A DNA stretch of 64,000 nt from Flammeovirga yaeyamensis. Lineage in GTDB: Bacteria > Bacteroidota > Bacteroidia > Cytophagales > Flammeovirgaceae. The notes below the pieces were generated by a model. That model did no database searches, was not told the origin of the DNA, and worked only from the letters and a program-made list of their open reading frames with translations. The DNA lies in the NCBI RefSeq assembly GCF_018736045.1, contig NZ_CP076132.1, forward strand, positions 3,829,501-3,893,500, written 5' to 3'. Below, piece after piece: positions 17,751 to 26,678 of the stretch. The translations under genes were made by a program, and so were the position numbers. Position 1 is the first letter of the stretch, and the number at the start of each line of letters is the position of its first letter.

Positions 17751-18236
17751 CTATAGAAAAAGATATTTTTTCATCACTTCAGCATAATGTCCGATATAAG
17801 ATTGCTGGTTATTTGTGATTTTTTCGAATGCATTACTATTCACTAACTGATTAATAAACGTGATGATAGATACGATATGAATTATTTCTTCTGCCACTTC
17901 TATTTCAAAACCTTCTTGTACAAATTGATTTAGAATTTCTTTGGACATAGATTCATTCATCACTTTAGAAGCAAAAGAGAAAAGAGGGCCGAATTCTTTA
18001 TCATCGAATGTAAAAATATCTAATACACCACAGTAGCCTAATTCCTGACAAATAGCTACATGTGTAAGAAAGCAAAGTTCAGAATTATTCTTTTTCGAAA
18101 CATAAGCCGCAATAATTTCACGATAGGAAATGGGTAGTGCACCCTCTCCTCTCATAATTTCATGAGCTAAAATATATACAGCTGGTTCTTTAGTTTCCTT
18201 TTTCTTCTTTTTATGAACAGTAAACTTTTGATTCAT
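17751..18236 (-). CDS. AhpD/carboxymuconolactone-decarboxylase-like protein lacking one Cys
   Basis: 161 residues. The segment SYREIIAAYVSKKNNSELCFLTHVAICQELG matches the AhpD-like active-site helix (E-x-I/L-A-x-Y-V-S-x-x-N-x-C-x-x-C-x-x-x-H). The first cysteine of CxxC is a serine here, leaving only the second Cys and the His. The later FINQLVNSNAF corresponds to the family's conserved F-x-N-x-x C-terminal helix. A classic disulfide peroxidase mechanism is therefore unlikely. The family call rests on this motif only. Confidence 0.55.
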   Translation of the reverse strand: MNQKFTVHKKKKKETKEPAVYILAHEIMRGEGALPISYREIIAAYVSKKNNSELCFLTHVAICQELGYCGVLDIFTFDDKEFGPLFSFASKVMNESMSKEILNQFVQEGFEIEVAEEIIHIVSIITFINQLVNSNAFEKITNNQQSYIGHYAEVMKKYLFL

Positions 18237-18497
18237 ATTGATAGAGCAGTTAAGTAGACACGGTTTATATAAGAATAAATCTATAGATATATCAGTATTA
18301 TATGTATTATAAGAACGAGGAATTAATCACATTTGTTTATATAAGAATGAAAATCAAATAATTAATACATGTAATTTCACTAAACATCCTAAATTCATTT
18401 GCTTTGATCAGTAATAAGTATTCTTTTTTCAGTAATTTGTTTTAACTGAAATAACATACACTTCCGACCTTTGATTTATCAATAAAAAAAAGAAAAT

Positions 18498-19166
18498 ATG
18501 AAAGTTATTATCACAGGAGCAACAGGAATGGTAGGTAGAGGAGTTTTGTATGAGTGCCTCGAAGACAATAGAATAGAAAAGGTGTTAATGATTAACCGAT
18601 CGTCTTTAGATATTAATCATCCTAAACTCGAAGAAGCATTACTTAAAGATTTTACCGAGGTTGAAGTCATAAAAGATAGATTATTGGGATATGATGCTTG
18701 TTTTTATTGTATGGGAATATCTGCGGTAGGTTTAAGCGAAGAAGAGTATACAAAAATCACTTATGATACGGCTAATGCTTTTGCCAAAACATTATTTGAT
18801 ATCAATCAAGAATTAATTTTCAATTATGTTTCCGGTACTGGTACAGACGAAACAGAAAAAGGAAACAGTATGTGGGCAAGAGTAAAAGGAAAAACAGAAA
18901 ATATGCTCTTAAAAAAAGGATTTAAAGATGCCATTATGTTCAGACCAGGTTTTATTATCCCAGAAAAAGGGATTAAATCAAAAACCAATTGGTATAACGC
19001 CTTCTATGTAATAACAAGGCCACTTTTTCCTTTAATGAAGAAGTCTAAACAAATTACAACCACTACGAATATTGGAAAGGCGATGATTAATAGTTTATTC
19101 TTCCCTCCTAAATTAAAGCATCTAGAAAATAGAATGATAAATAATCTATCTCAAGAAAACGGATAA
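18498..19166 (+). CDS. NAD(P)-binding Rossmann protein, atypical short-chain/epimerase-like
   Basis: 222 residues. The N-terminal MKVIITGATGMVGRGVLYECL is a G-x-x-G-x-x-G dinucleotide loop. The strand IEKVLMINRSS, YDACFYCMGISAVG, NYVSGTGTDE and a K in WARVKGKTENMLL follow. The last is where epimerase-like proteins carry their conserved lysine, although the normal YxxxK tyrosine is not evident. It resembles small NAD-binding proteins annotated as epimerases; substrate unknown. A terminator follows. Confidence 0.75.
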   Translation: MKVIITGATGMVGRGVLYECLEDNRIEKVLMINRSSLDINHPKLEEALLKDFTEVEVIKDRLLGYDACFYCMGISAVGLSEEEYTKITYDTANAFAKTLFDINQELIFNYVSGTGTDETEKGNSMWARVKGKTENMLLKKGFKDAIMFRPGFIIPEKGIKSKTNWYNAFYVITRPLFPLMKKSKQITTTTNIGKAMINSLFFPPKLKHLENRMINNLSQENG

Positions 19167-19198
19167 TTTCATCTTTAATTAAAGAATAAGGCATGTAT

Positions 19199-19226
19199 AA
19201 AGGCAGATCATAAAAAGTCTGCCTTT
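19199..19226 (+). terminator. Terminator-like hairpin after the Rossmann-protein gene
   Basis: A perfect 9-base stem (19199-19207 with 19218-19226) ends in TTT and is followed by AATATTTT. Confidence 0.65.
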
Positions 19227-19277
19227 AATATTTTAAACTTTTTTATAAAATTTTTATATTAGAATACTAATTATCAC

Positions 19278-19541
19278 ATGTCCTTTATGATTAAATATTC
19301 AACTAACGCCACTCAACCACTTGTTCAAAAAAAGAATCTGTGGGTTTTGATGTACTACATACTTTTTGGCATATTTATTTTTTCTTTCATCACTTGGGTA
19401 GTTGTTTGTATCACTGTAAATAAGTTACTACCCCAATACTTAGTGTTCCTATGTATAGGTTTTCCTATATACTTTATAAACAAAAAAATTGATCTCCTGG
19501 AAAAAGAGATCAATAATTTAGAGAATGGGACTTCTCTGTAG
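19278..19541 (+). CDS. Small two-helix membrane protein
   Basis: 87 residues. Two hydrophobic stretches (about 24-46 and 52-67) are followed by a charged helical tail (KKIDLLEKEINNLENG). I do not recognise the family. It is convergent with the gene ending at 19562, and it starts about 50 bases after the upstream terminator. Length, membrane topology and position in a real gap make it a credible small gene. Confidence 0.55.
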   Translation: MSFMIKYSTNATQPLVQKKNLWVLMYYILFGIFIFSFITWVVVCITVNKLLPQYLVFLCIGFPIYFINKKIDLLEKEINNLENGTSL

Positions 19542-19561
19542 ATTTTATATGTGGAAATAAA

Positions 19562-20293
19562 TTATAGTCTTGTAAAAGTAAAAGTACTTTTTCCGTTTCT
19601 TACTTTAGATAAAGTATCAAAATGAAAATTCTTAGGAAGCTTCTTAGAAAAATCTATCAATAAATCATTTAAAGTAGCTTCAGGAATTATAGTTGATTCA
19701 TTGTTATATAACTCCATAAAATATTTAAAAGAAGCCAAATTAAGATGCTTCTTAAAATAAGCTACCTTCCATGCATCAATTTTTTGAGGTAATCTATTTA
19801 ATTTATCCTTAATTACATTCTCTTCCCAAGCAGTAGCACCTGTAAGTAAAAATTGTTTTAAAGCCATTGAAAACTCTTGATGCAATTCTTTCTCCATCAA
19901 TAAAGAGGATTTATAGTGCAATGCACTATTGGTCAATTCCCCACCTTTAACAATGTTATCTTCGTAATCCAAATTAGGATCTATATCAAAATAGATTACT
20001 TCTTGATCTAAATAAAATGGATAAACTATCTCTTTCTCAGAATTTTTTACTTTAAGAACAAAAGCATCATATAAAGTGGTAGACTCCACAATTATTTCAA
20101 AAGTTCCATCACTATTTAATGAAAATTCTTTTTCAAAAGAACGAGTTGTATTTGCTATCAAAAAGCTATTTGATGCTGCATTGACAATTGTACCTTTTAA
20201 AGTTGTAGTCAACACCTTTTTCTCTTTTGCGATTAAGTTTGTAAGGGTGGCAAAGAGGGTTATTAGTAAAAGTAAATAATTAAATTTTTTCAT
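19562..20293 (-). CDS. Exported protein, unknown function
   Basis: 243 residues with a signal peptide (MKKFNYLLLLITLFATLTNLIA). The region up to about residue 105 (LKGTIVNAASNSFLIANTT, DGTFEIIVES, YPFYLDQEVIYFDID) resembles the beta-sandwich that precedes thioredoxin domains in Bacteroidota TlpA-like proteins. No thioredoxin domain or CxxC follows; the second half is helical. It may be a TlpA N-domain relative. The resemblance is by eye and weak. Confidence 0.7.
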   Translation of the reverse strand: MKKFNYLLLLITLFATLTNLIAKEKKVLTTTLKGTIVNAASNSFLIANTTRSFEKEFSLNSDGTFEIIVESTTLYDAFVLKVKNSEKEIVYPFYLDQEVIYFDIDPNLDYEDNIVKGGELTNSALHYKSSLLMEKELHQEFSMALKQFLLTGATAWEENVIKDKLNRLPQKIDAWKVAYFKKHLNLASFKYFMELYNNESTIIPEATLNDLLIDFSKKLPKNFHFDTLSKVRNGKSTFTFTRL

Positions 20294-20579
20294 GAGTTAG
20301 TCAATTGTGTGTATTTCTTTCAGGTAAAATCAATGGAGTAAAGTTTTCTTTGGTTAGTTTCCATCATGATATCAATCAATATCACTAAAAACAATAAAAA
20401 AATACACGGTTCAGAAAGTTTTATCTAATTGATAACAATATAGTTAATCAATAAAACTCCAAAAAAATATTATTAGAATAATACAATTTTTCTCCTTATT
20501 ATTATCAAAAAAAATTATAATTGAATGGTTTTTTAAATAAGTAAGCTATATTTATACATCAACTACAACTCTTTTAATT

Positions 20580-21104
20580 ATGAAACCAAATAAAGAACTA
20601 AGCAAGCATTGTCAACTTTGTGACCACAAACTTTTTAATATCACAGAAGGTACAAAGTGTGGATTGACCAATGAATATCCTAACTTCAAAAACAAATGTT
20701 CTAATATTCTTCTAAACGAAGAATGCGATGCTAAAATCAAAGAAATCAACATTGATGTATTCAAAACCAATGGTAAAAAGAATTTGGCCTACCTTAACTT
20801 AGTCGTATTTTTGATAGTTACAGTAGCTGTTTTTTACTATTCAATATTTCTTGAGTTAGTTGCCCTAGAAAAAGGTGTTTTTGCGTTTCTTCCTGTATTC
20901 ATTTTTATATCCGGTTTAGGTTTTTTAGGTTTAGCATTTAAACCACTTCTCTCTTATCGTCAAGAAAAAAAGGTAAACGATAAAAAGAAGAAGGATTTGG
21001 ATGCTACAATGGCTTTATACAATAAGGAATATGATATTGACATCACATTTGATAAAGATGTACATGGAAACAAGACGTATCATTCTGAAATAAAAATGTA
21101 CTAA
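20580..21104 (+). CDS. Membrane protein with N-terminal cysteine cluster
   Basis: 174 residues. The first 50 carry a CxxC (CQLC, about residues 11-14), a Cys at about 27, one at about 40 and one at about 49, a plausible zinc-binding knuckle. Two membrane segments follow (about 68-90 and 101-122), then a charged cytoplasmic tail. I do not recognise the family. The 286-base gap upstream (20294-20579) is AT-rich and shows nothing else. Confidence 0.65.
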   Translation: MKPNKELSKHCQLCDHKLFNITEGTKCGLTNEYPNFKNKCSNILLNEECDAKIKEINIDVFKTNGKKNLAYLNLVVFLIVTVAVFYYSIFLELVALEKGVFAFLPVFIFISGLGFLGLAFKPLLSYRQEKKVNDKKKKDLDATMALYNKEYDIDITFDKDVHGNKTYHSEIKMY

Positions 21105-21139
21105 TAAGAAAAGAATATGTTATAATATAGTTATTTAAA

Positions 21140-21177
21140 AAGATGTGCTTGATAAATATTTTTATCATGCACATCTT
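21140..21177. terminator. Hairpin after the Cys-cluster membrane protein gene
   Basis: Nine-base arms AAGATGTGC (21140-21148) and GCACATCTT (21169-21177), with further pairing inside (TTGATAA with TTATCAT). It is followed by CGTTATTTTT. It lies between the stop at 21104 and the ATG at 21230, so it most likely ends the upstream transcript. Confidence 0.6.
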
Positions 21178-21229
21178 CGTTATTTTTAAAGAAATTATCC
21201 AACATAATATTTATTATAATTATCTACGA

Positions 21230-22342
21230 ATGAGAATTTTATTTTTCTTCATTTTATCAATGACCACTGCTTATGGACAGGTAAATCAAAAAGATATTCA
21301 CAAGTTTGAGAAATATGTGAACAAGTTATTGACAGATTCACAAAAAGCTCCTGTAGCTAATATTTTCTGCTACATAGAAAATGACTCAATTTTAGTACAC
21401 AAAGGGTTTGGACATTTAAATGTTAAAGGTGATGAAGTAAATAAGAACTCTACTTTTAAGATCGCTAGTATTACTAAAATGTTTACCTCTACGGTCATTC
21501 TTCAAATGATGGAAGAAGATTTAATTGATCTTGACGCCCCTGTTTCTAGGTATTTATCTGATATAAACTATTTACAGTTCGATAGTCTTCATCTGTATCA
21601 AGGAAAATCTTATGGTAATACAATTACTATCCGACAGCTTTTACAACACCGCTCTGGCTTAGGAGATATTTTTATTGACACATATGAAACATTTGTGGAT
21701 CATATGAAAAAACATTCTCAAAAAGAATGGACTCCAGAAAAGCTTTTTGAGTTTTACTATAAAAATGAGGTAAATCATATGACTCATTTTCAACCTGATT
21801 CTGGCTATTATTATACAGACGTTGGATATTTTCTATTAGGATTAACCATAGAAAAAGTCACCAAAAAATCGTTAGCAGAAAATTACAGAGAAAGAATACT
21901 TGATCCTCTAGAATTGACCTCTACTTACTTTGAATATCACGAAGAAAATCCTTCCAAAAACAAACAAGCTTCTGCTTATATTGGAGATTGGGAAATTACA
22001 GGAAATGTCAATACTTCTTACGATTGGGGTGGAGGTGGCCTCGTTTCCAACACCCAAGACTTAAGCAAATTCATCCATGGGTTATTTGATCAAAAACTCT
22101 TTCAGAAAAAAGAAACGCTAGAGATGATGACAGAAGCTCGATCTATTGGAAGAAAATACGGAATGGGTATCACTACCTACAGCTTTAACGATAGAATCTA
22201 TTATGGACATGGCGGTTTTTGGGGTAGCTTAATGGCTTATGACCCTATTCATAATTCAACCATCATATTATCCATTAACCAAGTAGAACCTCCTTTTCAA
22301 GAAATAAAATTGATAAAAAAAGCGGTGGCGTTGGTGGAGTAA
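21230..22342 (+). CDS. Serine hydrolase, class C beta-lactamase/PBP-like
   Basis: 370 residues from the ATG at 21230, which starts a signal peptide (MRILFFFILSMTTAYGQ). The in-frame ATG at 21143 would add an implausible tail containing the upstream hairpin. The nucleophile motif is SITK (FKIASITKMFTSTVIL, Ser about 84). The second motif is YTD in GYYYTDVGYFLLG, where YxN is usual. The KTG box is replaced by HGG (YYGHGGFWGS), as in many esterase-like members. Likely a periplasmic esterase, peptidase or D-aminopeptidase-like enzyme; a true beta-lactamase is unlikely. Confidence 0.87.
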   Translation: MRILFFFILSMTTAYGQVNQKDIHKFEKYVNKLLTDSQKAPVANIFCYIENDSILVHKGFGHLNVKGDEVNKNSTFKIASITKMFTSTVILQMMEEDLIDLDAPVSRYLSDINYLQFDSLHLYQGKSYGNTITIRQLLQHRSGLGDIFIDTYETFVDHMKKHSQKEWTPEKLFEFYYKNEVNHMTHFQPDSGYYYTDVGYFLLGLTIEKVTKKSLAENYRERILDPLELTSTYFEYHEENPSKNKQASAYIGDWEITGNVNTSYDWGGGGLVSNTQDLSKFIHGLFDQKLFQKKETLEMMTEARSIGRKYGMGITTYSFNDRIYYGHGGFWGSLMAYDPIHNSTIILSINQVEPPFQEIKLIKKAVALVE

Positions 22343-22390
22343 AAAAGCAGAGAGGAGTATCTTTTTAAAGATACTCCTCTCTGCTTTTTT
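22341..22390. terminator. Long perfect palindrome, bidirectional terminator
   Basis: 24-base arms (22341-22364 and 22367-22390) pair without a mismatch around a two-base centre, with A/T tracts at both ends. It begins at the serine hydrolase stop codon and lies 36 bases from the convergent nfeD-type gene, so it can end both transcripts. Confidence 0.88.
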
Positions 22391-22391
22391 A

Positions 22392-22421
22392 AGTGAAGAG
22401 TGAAGAGGGAAAAGTGAAGAG
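22392..22421. repeat. Degenerate GTGAAGA tandem repeat
   Basis: GTGAAGAG-type units at 22393-22400, 22400-22407 and 22414-22421, the last after a GGAAAA spacer. The same TGAAGAGTGAAG string occurs at 60083-60094, also in an intergenic gap. Confidence 0.5.
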
Positions 22422-22426
22422 CGTTT

Positions 22427-23770
22427 TTAACTCTGCAACTCCCTTACTCTTAACGACATGTTATTCTGACTAACTACTTCGACTTCAGTTCCTTTTTCTA
22501 TGAAACCTCCTTCGGTTGTTGCGTCATAATAGTCGTTATCTATTTTAATCTTTCCTGAGGGTCTTAATACAGTATGTGCTATCCCTACTTGTCCTACAAA
22601 AGAGGCTTCGAATACATCTGCTGAATAACCATCTTCGGAAGTCATGGACTCTCTTAAACCTACTTTGTTGAACATTGGCATATCCATAATCTTATGGGCG
22701 AAAGTTAGAATAAACATTCCTGCAACGAACATTGCGCCCATCACACTAATTAGAGATGTCCAAATTCGAGTTGAATCAACAAAAGTAAAATCTAGGAAGT
22801 CGTTTTCTAGCATTACGAGTACCAATCCTATCACTAATAAACTAATACCTGATACTCCTGTGACACCAAATCCTGGGACGACAAATATTTCCAATATGAT
22901 CAATACTATACCTAACGCAATTAGTACAATTTCCCAGTTGTCGGCCATACCATTTAAATAGTAGGGAGTTAAATATAAAATTGCTGCTACAATTGCTGCA
23001 ATTAAAGGGAAACCTACACCTGGAGATTGTAATTCGAAGTACAAACCTCCTAAGATGATTAGAATTAAAATACCACTAATTGCTGGGTTCAAGAATAAAG
23101 AGATAATGCTTTCGGTAGTCGATTGCTCATAATTTACAAGCGTGTAACTATCTACTCCACTCCTTTTCATGATATCTTTTACTCCAGCTACTTTGGCTTC
23201 GCAATACCCATTTTTAATGGCTTCAGAAACGGTAAAAGTAATTACTTCTCCTTCTTCTGATATACCTTCTACCACCAGATCTTGATCGACCATGGCTTCT
23301 GCAATATCCGGATTACGTCCATTACTTTCTGCAGTTGAACGCATCATTGAACGCATATACGATTGGTATTTATCTGGGGCTGCTTCTCCAGTGCCTCCCA
23401 TCACTACGGTAGCCGCACCAATGTTTGATCCTGTTTCCATGTAGATCGAATCACATGCTATGGAGATTAATGCACCTGCACTTGCTGCATTTTTATTAAT
23501 AAATACATACACCGGCGTTGAGTAATCTAAAATCATTTGTCTGATCTTATCCGCATCATTTACAGCACCTCCATAGGTATCCATATCAATGATGACATAA
23601 TCTGCTTTTTGCTCTGTAGCTTCATCCAATGCCAATTTCACTTGTCGTGACATCACTGGATTAATATCTTCTCGAATTTCGAATTGAAACACCACCGGGT
23701 CCTTTTCTGCAAATACATTGATACTCTGAAAGGTGAATAATAAAGTGATGATATAGAAAATTTTCTTCAT
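22427..23770 (-). CDS. NfeD-family protein with N-terminal ClpP-class serine protease domain
   Basis: 447 residues from the ATG at 23770, which opens a signal peptide. Periplasmic ClpP/crotonase-like domain (about 30-215): MDTYGGAVNDADKIR and INKNAASAGALISIACDSIYM, where Ser in NAASAGA is the likely nucleophile. Then four or five membrane helices (about 225-360) and a C-terminal OB-like NfeD domain (SFVGQVGIAHTVLRPSGKIKID, GTEVEVV). This is the long NfeD form, thought to work with stomatin-like membrane proteins in membrane quality control. No stomatin gene is adjacent here. Confidence 0.9.
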   Translation of the reverse strand: MKKIFYIITLLFTFQSINVFAEKDPVVFQFEIREDINPVMSRQVKLALDEATEQKADYVIIDMDTYGGAVNDADKIRQMILDYSTPVYVFINKNAASAGALISIACDSIYMETGSNIGAATVVMGGTGEAAPDKYQSYMRSMMRSTAESNGRNPDIAEAMVDQDLVVEGISEEGEVITFTVSEAIKNGYCEAKVAGVKDIMKRSGVDSYTLVNYEQSTTESIISLFLNPAISGILILIILGGLYFELQSPGVGFPLIAAIVAAILYLTPYYLNGMADNWEIVLIALGIVLIILEIFVVPGFGVTGVSGISLLVIGLVLVMLENDFLDFTFVDSTRIWTSLISVMGAMFVAGMFILTFAHKIMDMPMFNKVGLRESMTSEDGYSADVFEASFVGQVGIAHTVLRPSGKIKIDNDYYDATTEGGFIEKGTEVEVVSQNNMSLRVRELQS

Positions 23771-24001
23771 ACTATTGTTAGTCAATTACACCAAAAAGTA
23801 GAAACTCTGTTTCTGTTTAACTGAATGGATATTTTTTAATTGGAAATTTTTCATCTCCTTCAGTTATTTTAATCCATTGATAGTGATATTGTTTCATTTG
23901 AATTCATCGATTTCACCTTATCACATATCAATTGATGTGTACAATTTACAAAGTAAATCATTAATATAGCACTAAAACGATACTTTGATATCAATTATCG
24001 A

Positions 24002-24730
24002 ATGATGATCTTTGAATCATCACTTATACTATTCTTTATGGCATCACTTTCAAAAACTTTAAATTATTTAGCCTACGGACAAGTTTGGAGAATACTTTAT
24101 GATCATCAATTAAAAGTATTACTTGTCGAAATGCGTTCTTCCGAAGAAAAAGAGGTTTGCTTTTCGTGTATACGATTAGAGAATCAGGAAGTCGTTTGGG
24201 AAGGCTTACAATTAAAAGAAAAGTGGTGGGTAACGATGGCTGGCGTAAAAGACGGATTCTTATATTTTAATGAATTCGCTCACGATCAGCGTATGCCTAA
24301 AGTAAAGAAAATGGAGAAGTTGGATATCCTTGAAGCCATTATTGTTCAAGATAATGAAAAGGATCCTGAATTGGTAGATACGGCTTTGGGTATTCAAAAT
24401 CCAGTCATTTATCCATCGGATTCAGAACACACTTCTTCTTTGGTAGAATTTTTAGAAGGTCAAGGGTTTCATCCAGAAAGAGACAGTAGTATTCATTATT
24501 TGGAAACAGCATCGAGTATCAATTTCTGTTTTATGGAAAAACAGGGAGATCAATTATCTCGAAGAATGCTTATTTGTTCTATGGAAGGTGATATTTTATA
24601 TAATCAATTGATGGATAAAGAGGTAAAAGAGCAAATTATGGATAGCTTCTTTGTGATCGATCAAATGCTTGTTTATATTGAAGACAAAATCACACTTTGT
24701 GGCATCCCCTTACCACCGACAGACAATTAA
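24002..24730 (+). CDS. Conserved Bacteroidota protein of unknown function (possibly DUF4905)
   Basis: 242 residues; an internal ATG at 24038 (MASLSKTLNYLAYGQVWRIL) is an alternative start. No signal peptide is obvious from the inner start. The sequence VWRILYDHQLKVLLVEMRSSEEKEVCFSCI and VVWEGLQLKEKWWVTMAGVKDGFLYFNEF suggests a beta-rich repeat like a partial propeller. It recalls a family I associate with DUF4905, from memory only. It heads a tight operon: five bases to the LysM gene, then two bases to a glycosyltransferase. Confidence 0.7.
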   Translation: MMIFESSLILFFMASLSKTLNYLAYGQVWRILYDHQLKVLLVEMRSSEEKEVCFSCIRLENQEVVWEGLQLKEKWWVTMAGVKDGFLYFNEFAHDQRMPKVKKMEKLDILEAIIVQDNEKDPELVDTALGIQNPVIYPSDSEHTSSLVEFLEGQGFHPERDSSIHYLETASSINFCFMEKQGDQLSRRMLICSMEGDILYNQLMDKEVKEQIMDSFFVIDQMLVYIEDKITLCGIPLPPTDN

Positions 24731-24735
24731 CTATC

Positions 24736-25539
24736 ATGAAATTTGTAGCATACATATTATTTTTTCTGTGCTGTAATGCCTCTATACTTTTTGCTCAGAC
24801 AAATACTTCACATACTGTTCAGGCATCAGAAACTTTGTATTCTATTTCTAGAAAATACAATGTCTCTGTTCAGGATATTATTAAAGCCAATAATATCGAA
24901 AACAATGTGATTAAAATAGGTCAGACATTACAGATCCCTACTATTTCTACAGAGAATAATACTGAAACAGTAATTACTCCTCAAGAAAATAATTTCGATA
25001 AGGTGGCTGTTGCAGAAGGTAGTAACCCTGTATACTATAATGCTAAAGATGGAGAAACATTAAGAGCCATCGCCTTTTCACATCAAGTAGTCGTAGATAG
25101 CCTTTCTGTTTGGAACGGAATATTACCGGATAAACCATTAACAGAAGGCCAACAGATTATAGTAAGTGTGACAGGTGAATTGAAAAATATCGACCAAAAA
25201 GCCATAGAAGTACACTCAAAGTCTTATGCTGATTTAACCATTGAAGAGGCCAAAGATTACAATATTCCTATGCAAAAGGTTGAAAGAGGTAATGGTCAAG
25301 TGGTAGATTTACCAAATAATACCAGTAAACTGATGGCGTTGCACAGAACGGAAACAGTAGGGTCTTATATCAAAGTGATTAACCCAAATAATGACCGTCA
25401 AGCGATTGTTCGAGTGGTGGCCCCATTACCTGATGCTGCCATTGAAGATGGTATTATCATTAGAGTTTCAGAAGAAACCGCTAAAAAAATTGGGGCAGTA
25501 GGATCAGATTTCAAGGTAAGAATAGAATATAATCAATAA
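24736..25539 (+). CDS. Secreted LysM-domain protein
   Basis: 267 residues from the ATG at 24736, which opens a signal peptide (KFVAYILFFLCCNASILFAQ). A first LysM domain at about residues 25-70 (HTVQASETLYSISRKYNVSVQDIIKANNI, GQTLQIPT) is clear. A second one at about 100-145 (YYNAKDGETLRAIAFSHQVVVDSLSVWNGI) is more diverged. The C-terminal 60 residues (GSYIKVINPNNDRQAIVRVVAPLP then IIIRVSEETAKKIGA) look like an RlpA-type double-psi beta-barrel. Probably peptidoglycan-binding in the periplasm. It is the second gene of a three-gene operon. Confidence 0.87.
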   Translation: MKFVAYILFFLCCNASILFAQTNTSHTVQASETLYSISRKYNVSVQDIIKANNIENNVIKIGQTLQIPTISTENNTETVITPQENNFDKVAVAEGSNPVYYNAKDGETLRAIAFSHQVVVDSLSVWNGILPDKPLTEGQQIIVSVTGELKNIDQKAIEVHSKSYADLTIEEAKDYNIPMQKVERGNGQVVDLPNNTSKLMALHRTETVGSYIKVINPNNDRQAIVRVVAPLPDAAIEDGIIIRVSEETAKKIGAVGSDFKVRIEYNQ

Positions 25540-25541
25540 GA

Positions 25542-26678
25542 ATGAGGATAGCGATTTTATCGACTTTTTATCCATTTAGGGGAGGAATTGCACAGTACGG
25601 GAATGCTTTATTTACAGCTTTAGAACAGTTAGGACACAACGTAAAAGCATTTACTTTTACAAGACAATATCCTAACTTTTTATTTCCAGGATCTACACAG
25701 TATGTTACAGATAAGGATACTACAGAACAACTTCAATCAGAAGAAGTTTTAGATTCCATTAACCCCATTACCTATTATACAACCGCAAAAAGCATTGAAA
25801 AATTTGCTCCAGACCTTGTCATCACACAGTATTGGATGAGCTTTTTTGGTCCCTCTTTAGGAACAGTAGCGAAGCTTTTAAAAGATAAATATAAAGTCAT
25901 CAGTATTCTACATAATGTCATACCACATGAAAGTAGAGTCATCGACAAACCTTTTACTTCTTATTTCCTGAAGCAACATCATGGTTTTATTACGATGAGT
26001 GCTTCTGTAGATCAAGATTTAAAAGCATTTATACCTAATGCTTCTTCTTTAGAACGACCTCATCCCTTATACAATCATTTTGGAGCAATAGCTGATAAAG
26101 AAGCTTCAAGAAAGGAATTGGGATTACAAGAAGATAAAAAGACACTCTTATTTTTTGGGTTTATCAGAGAATATAAAGGTATTGATTTACTGATTCAAGC
26201 ATTTGATGAACTCGACGATTCGTATCAATTAGTTATTGCAGGAGAAGTATATGGTTCTTTTGATGTATATCAACAGCTGATCGACCAAAACAAGAATAAG
26301 GATAGAATACATTGTTTCAATCAGTATATTTCAGATCAAGAAGTGTCTACTTATTTTTCTGCTGCCGATGTTTGTGTATTACCTTATAAATCAGCCACTC
26401 AAAGTGGTGTGACCGCCGTGGCCTTACACTTTGAATTGCCGATTATTGCCACTGATGTGGGAGGGTTAAAAGAGTTGGTTATACCAGGTAAAACAGGAGA
26501 GATAATCTATAAGGCAGAAAGTAAATTGATTGCTAAAACGATAATAGAATATTTTGATAAAGATACTTCGGAGTATTCAAGTAATATTAAAGCTTTAAAG
26601 CAGGAAATGTCTTGGGATAACTTCGCAAAAAAGTTGGTCAACTTTTCTAATACGTTACCTACTCCGGAGGTTCTTTAA
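25542..26678 (+). CDS. Glycosyltransferase family 4/1 (GT-B fold)
   Basis: 378 residues. The N-terminus IAILSTFYPFRGGIAQYGNALFTALEQLGHNV has the glycine-rich acceptor loop. The C-terminal domain has LLFFGFIREYKGIDLLIQAFDEL, LVIAGEVYG, and the donor site VCVLPYKSATQSGVTAVALHFELPIIATDVGGLKE. The E-x7-E motif is altered (Q-S-G-V-T), as in some GT4 members. Acceptor unknown. It starts two bases after the LysM gene, and its last 20 bases overlap the convergent SGNH hydrolase gene. Confidence 0.87.
   Translation: MRIAILSTFYPFRGGIAQYGNALFTALEQLGHNVKAFTFTRQYPNFLFPGSTQYVTDKDTTEQLQSEEVLDSINPITYYTTAKSIEKFAPDLVITQYWMSFFGPSLGTVAKLLKDKYKVISILHNVIPHESRVIDKPFTSYFLKQHHGFITMSASVDQDLKAFIPNASSLERPHPLYNHFGAIADKEASRKELGLQEDKKTLLFFGFIREYKGIDLLIQAFDELDDSYQLVIAGEVYGSFDVYQQLIDQNKNKDRIHCFNQYISDQEVSTYFSAADVCVLPYKSATQSGVTAVALHFELPIIATDVGGLKELVIPGKTGEIIYKAESKLIAKTIIEYFDKDTSEYSSNIKALKQEMSWDNFAKKLVNFSNTLPTPEVL

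Noticed and set aside
21143-21229. N-terminal extension of the serine hydrolase from the ATG at 21143
   Set aside because: It reads through a hairpin and adds 29 residues before a good signal peptide. The ATG at 21230 is preferred.
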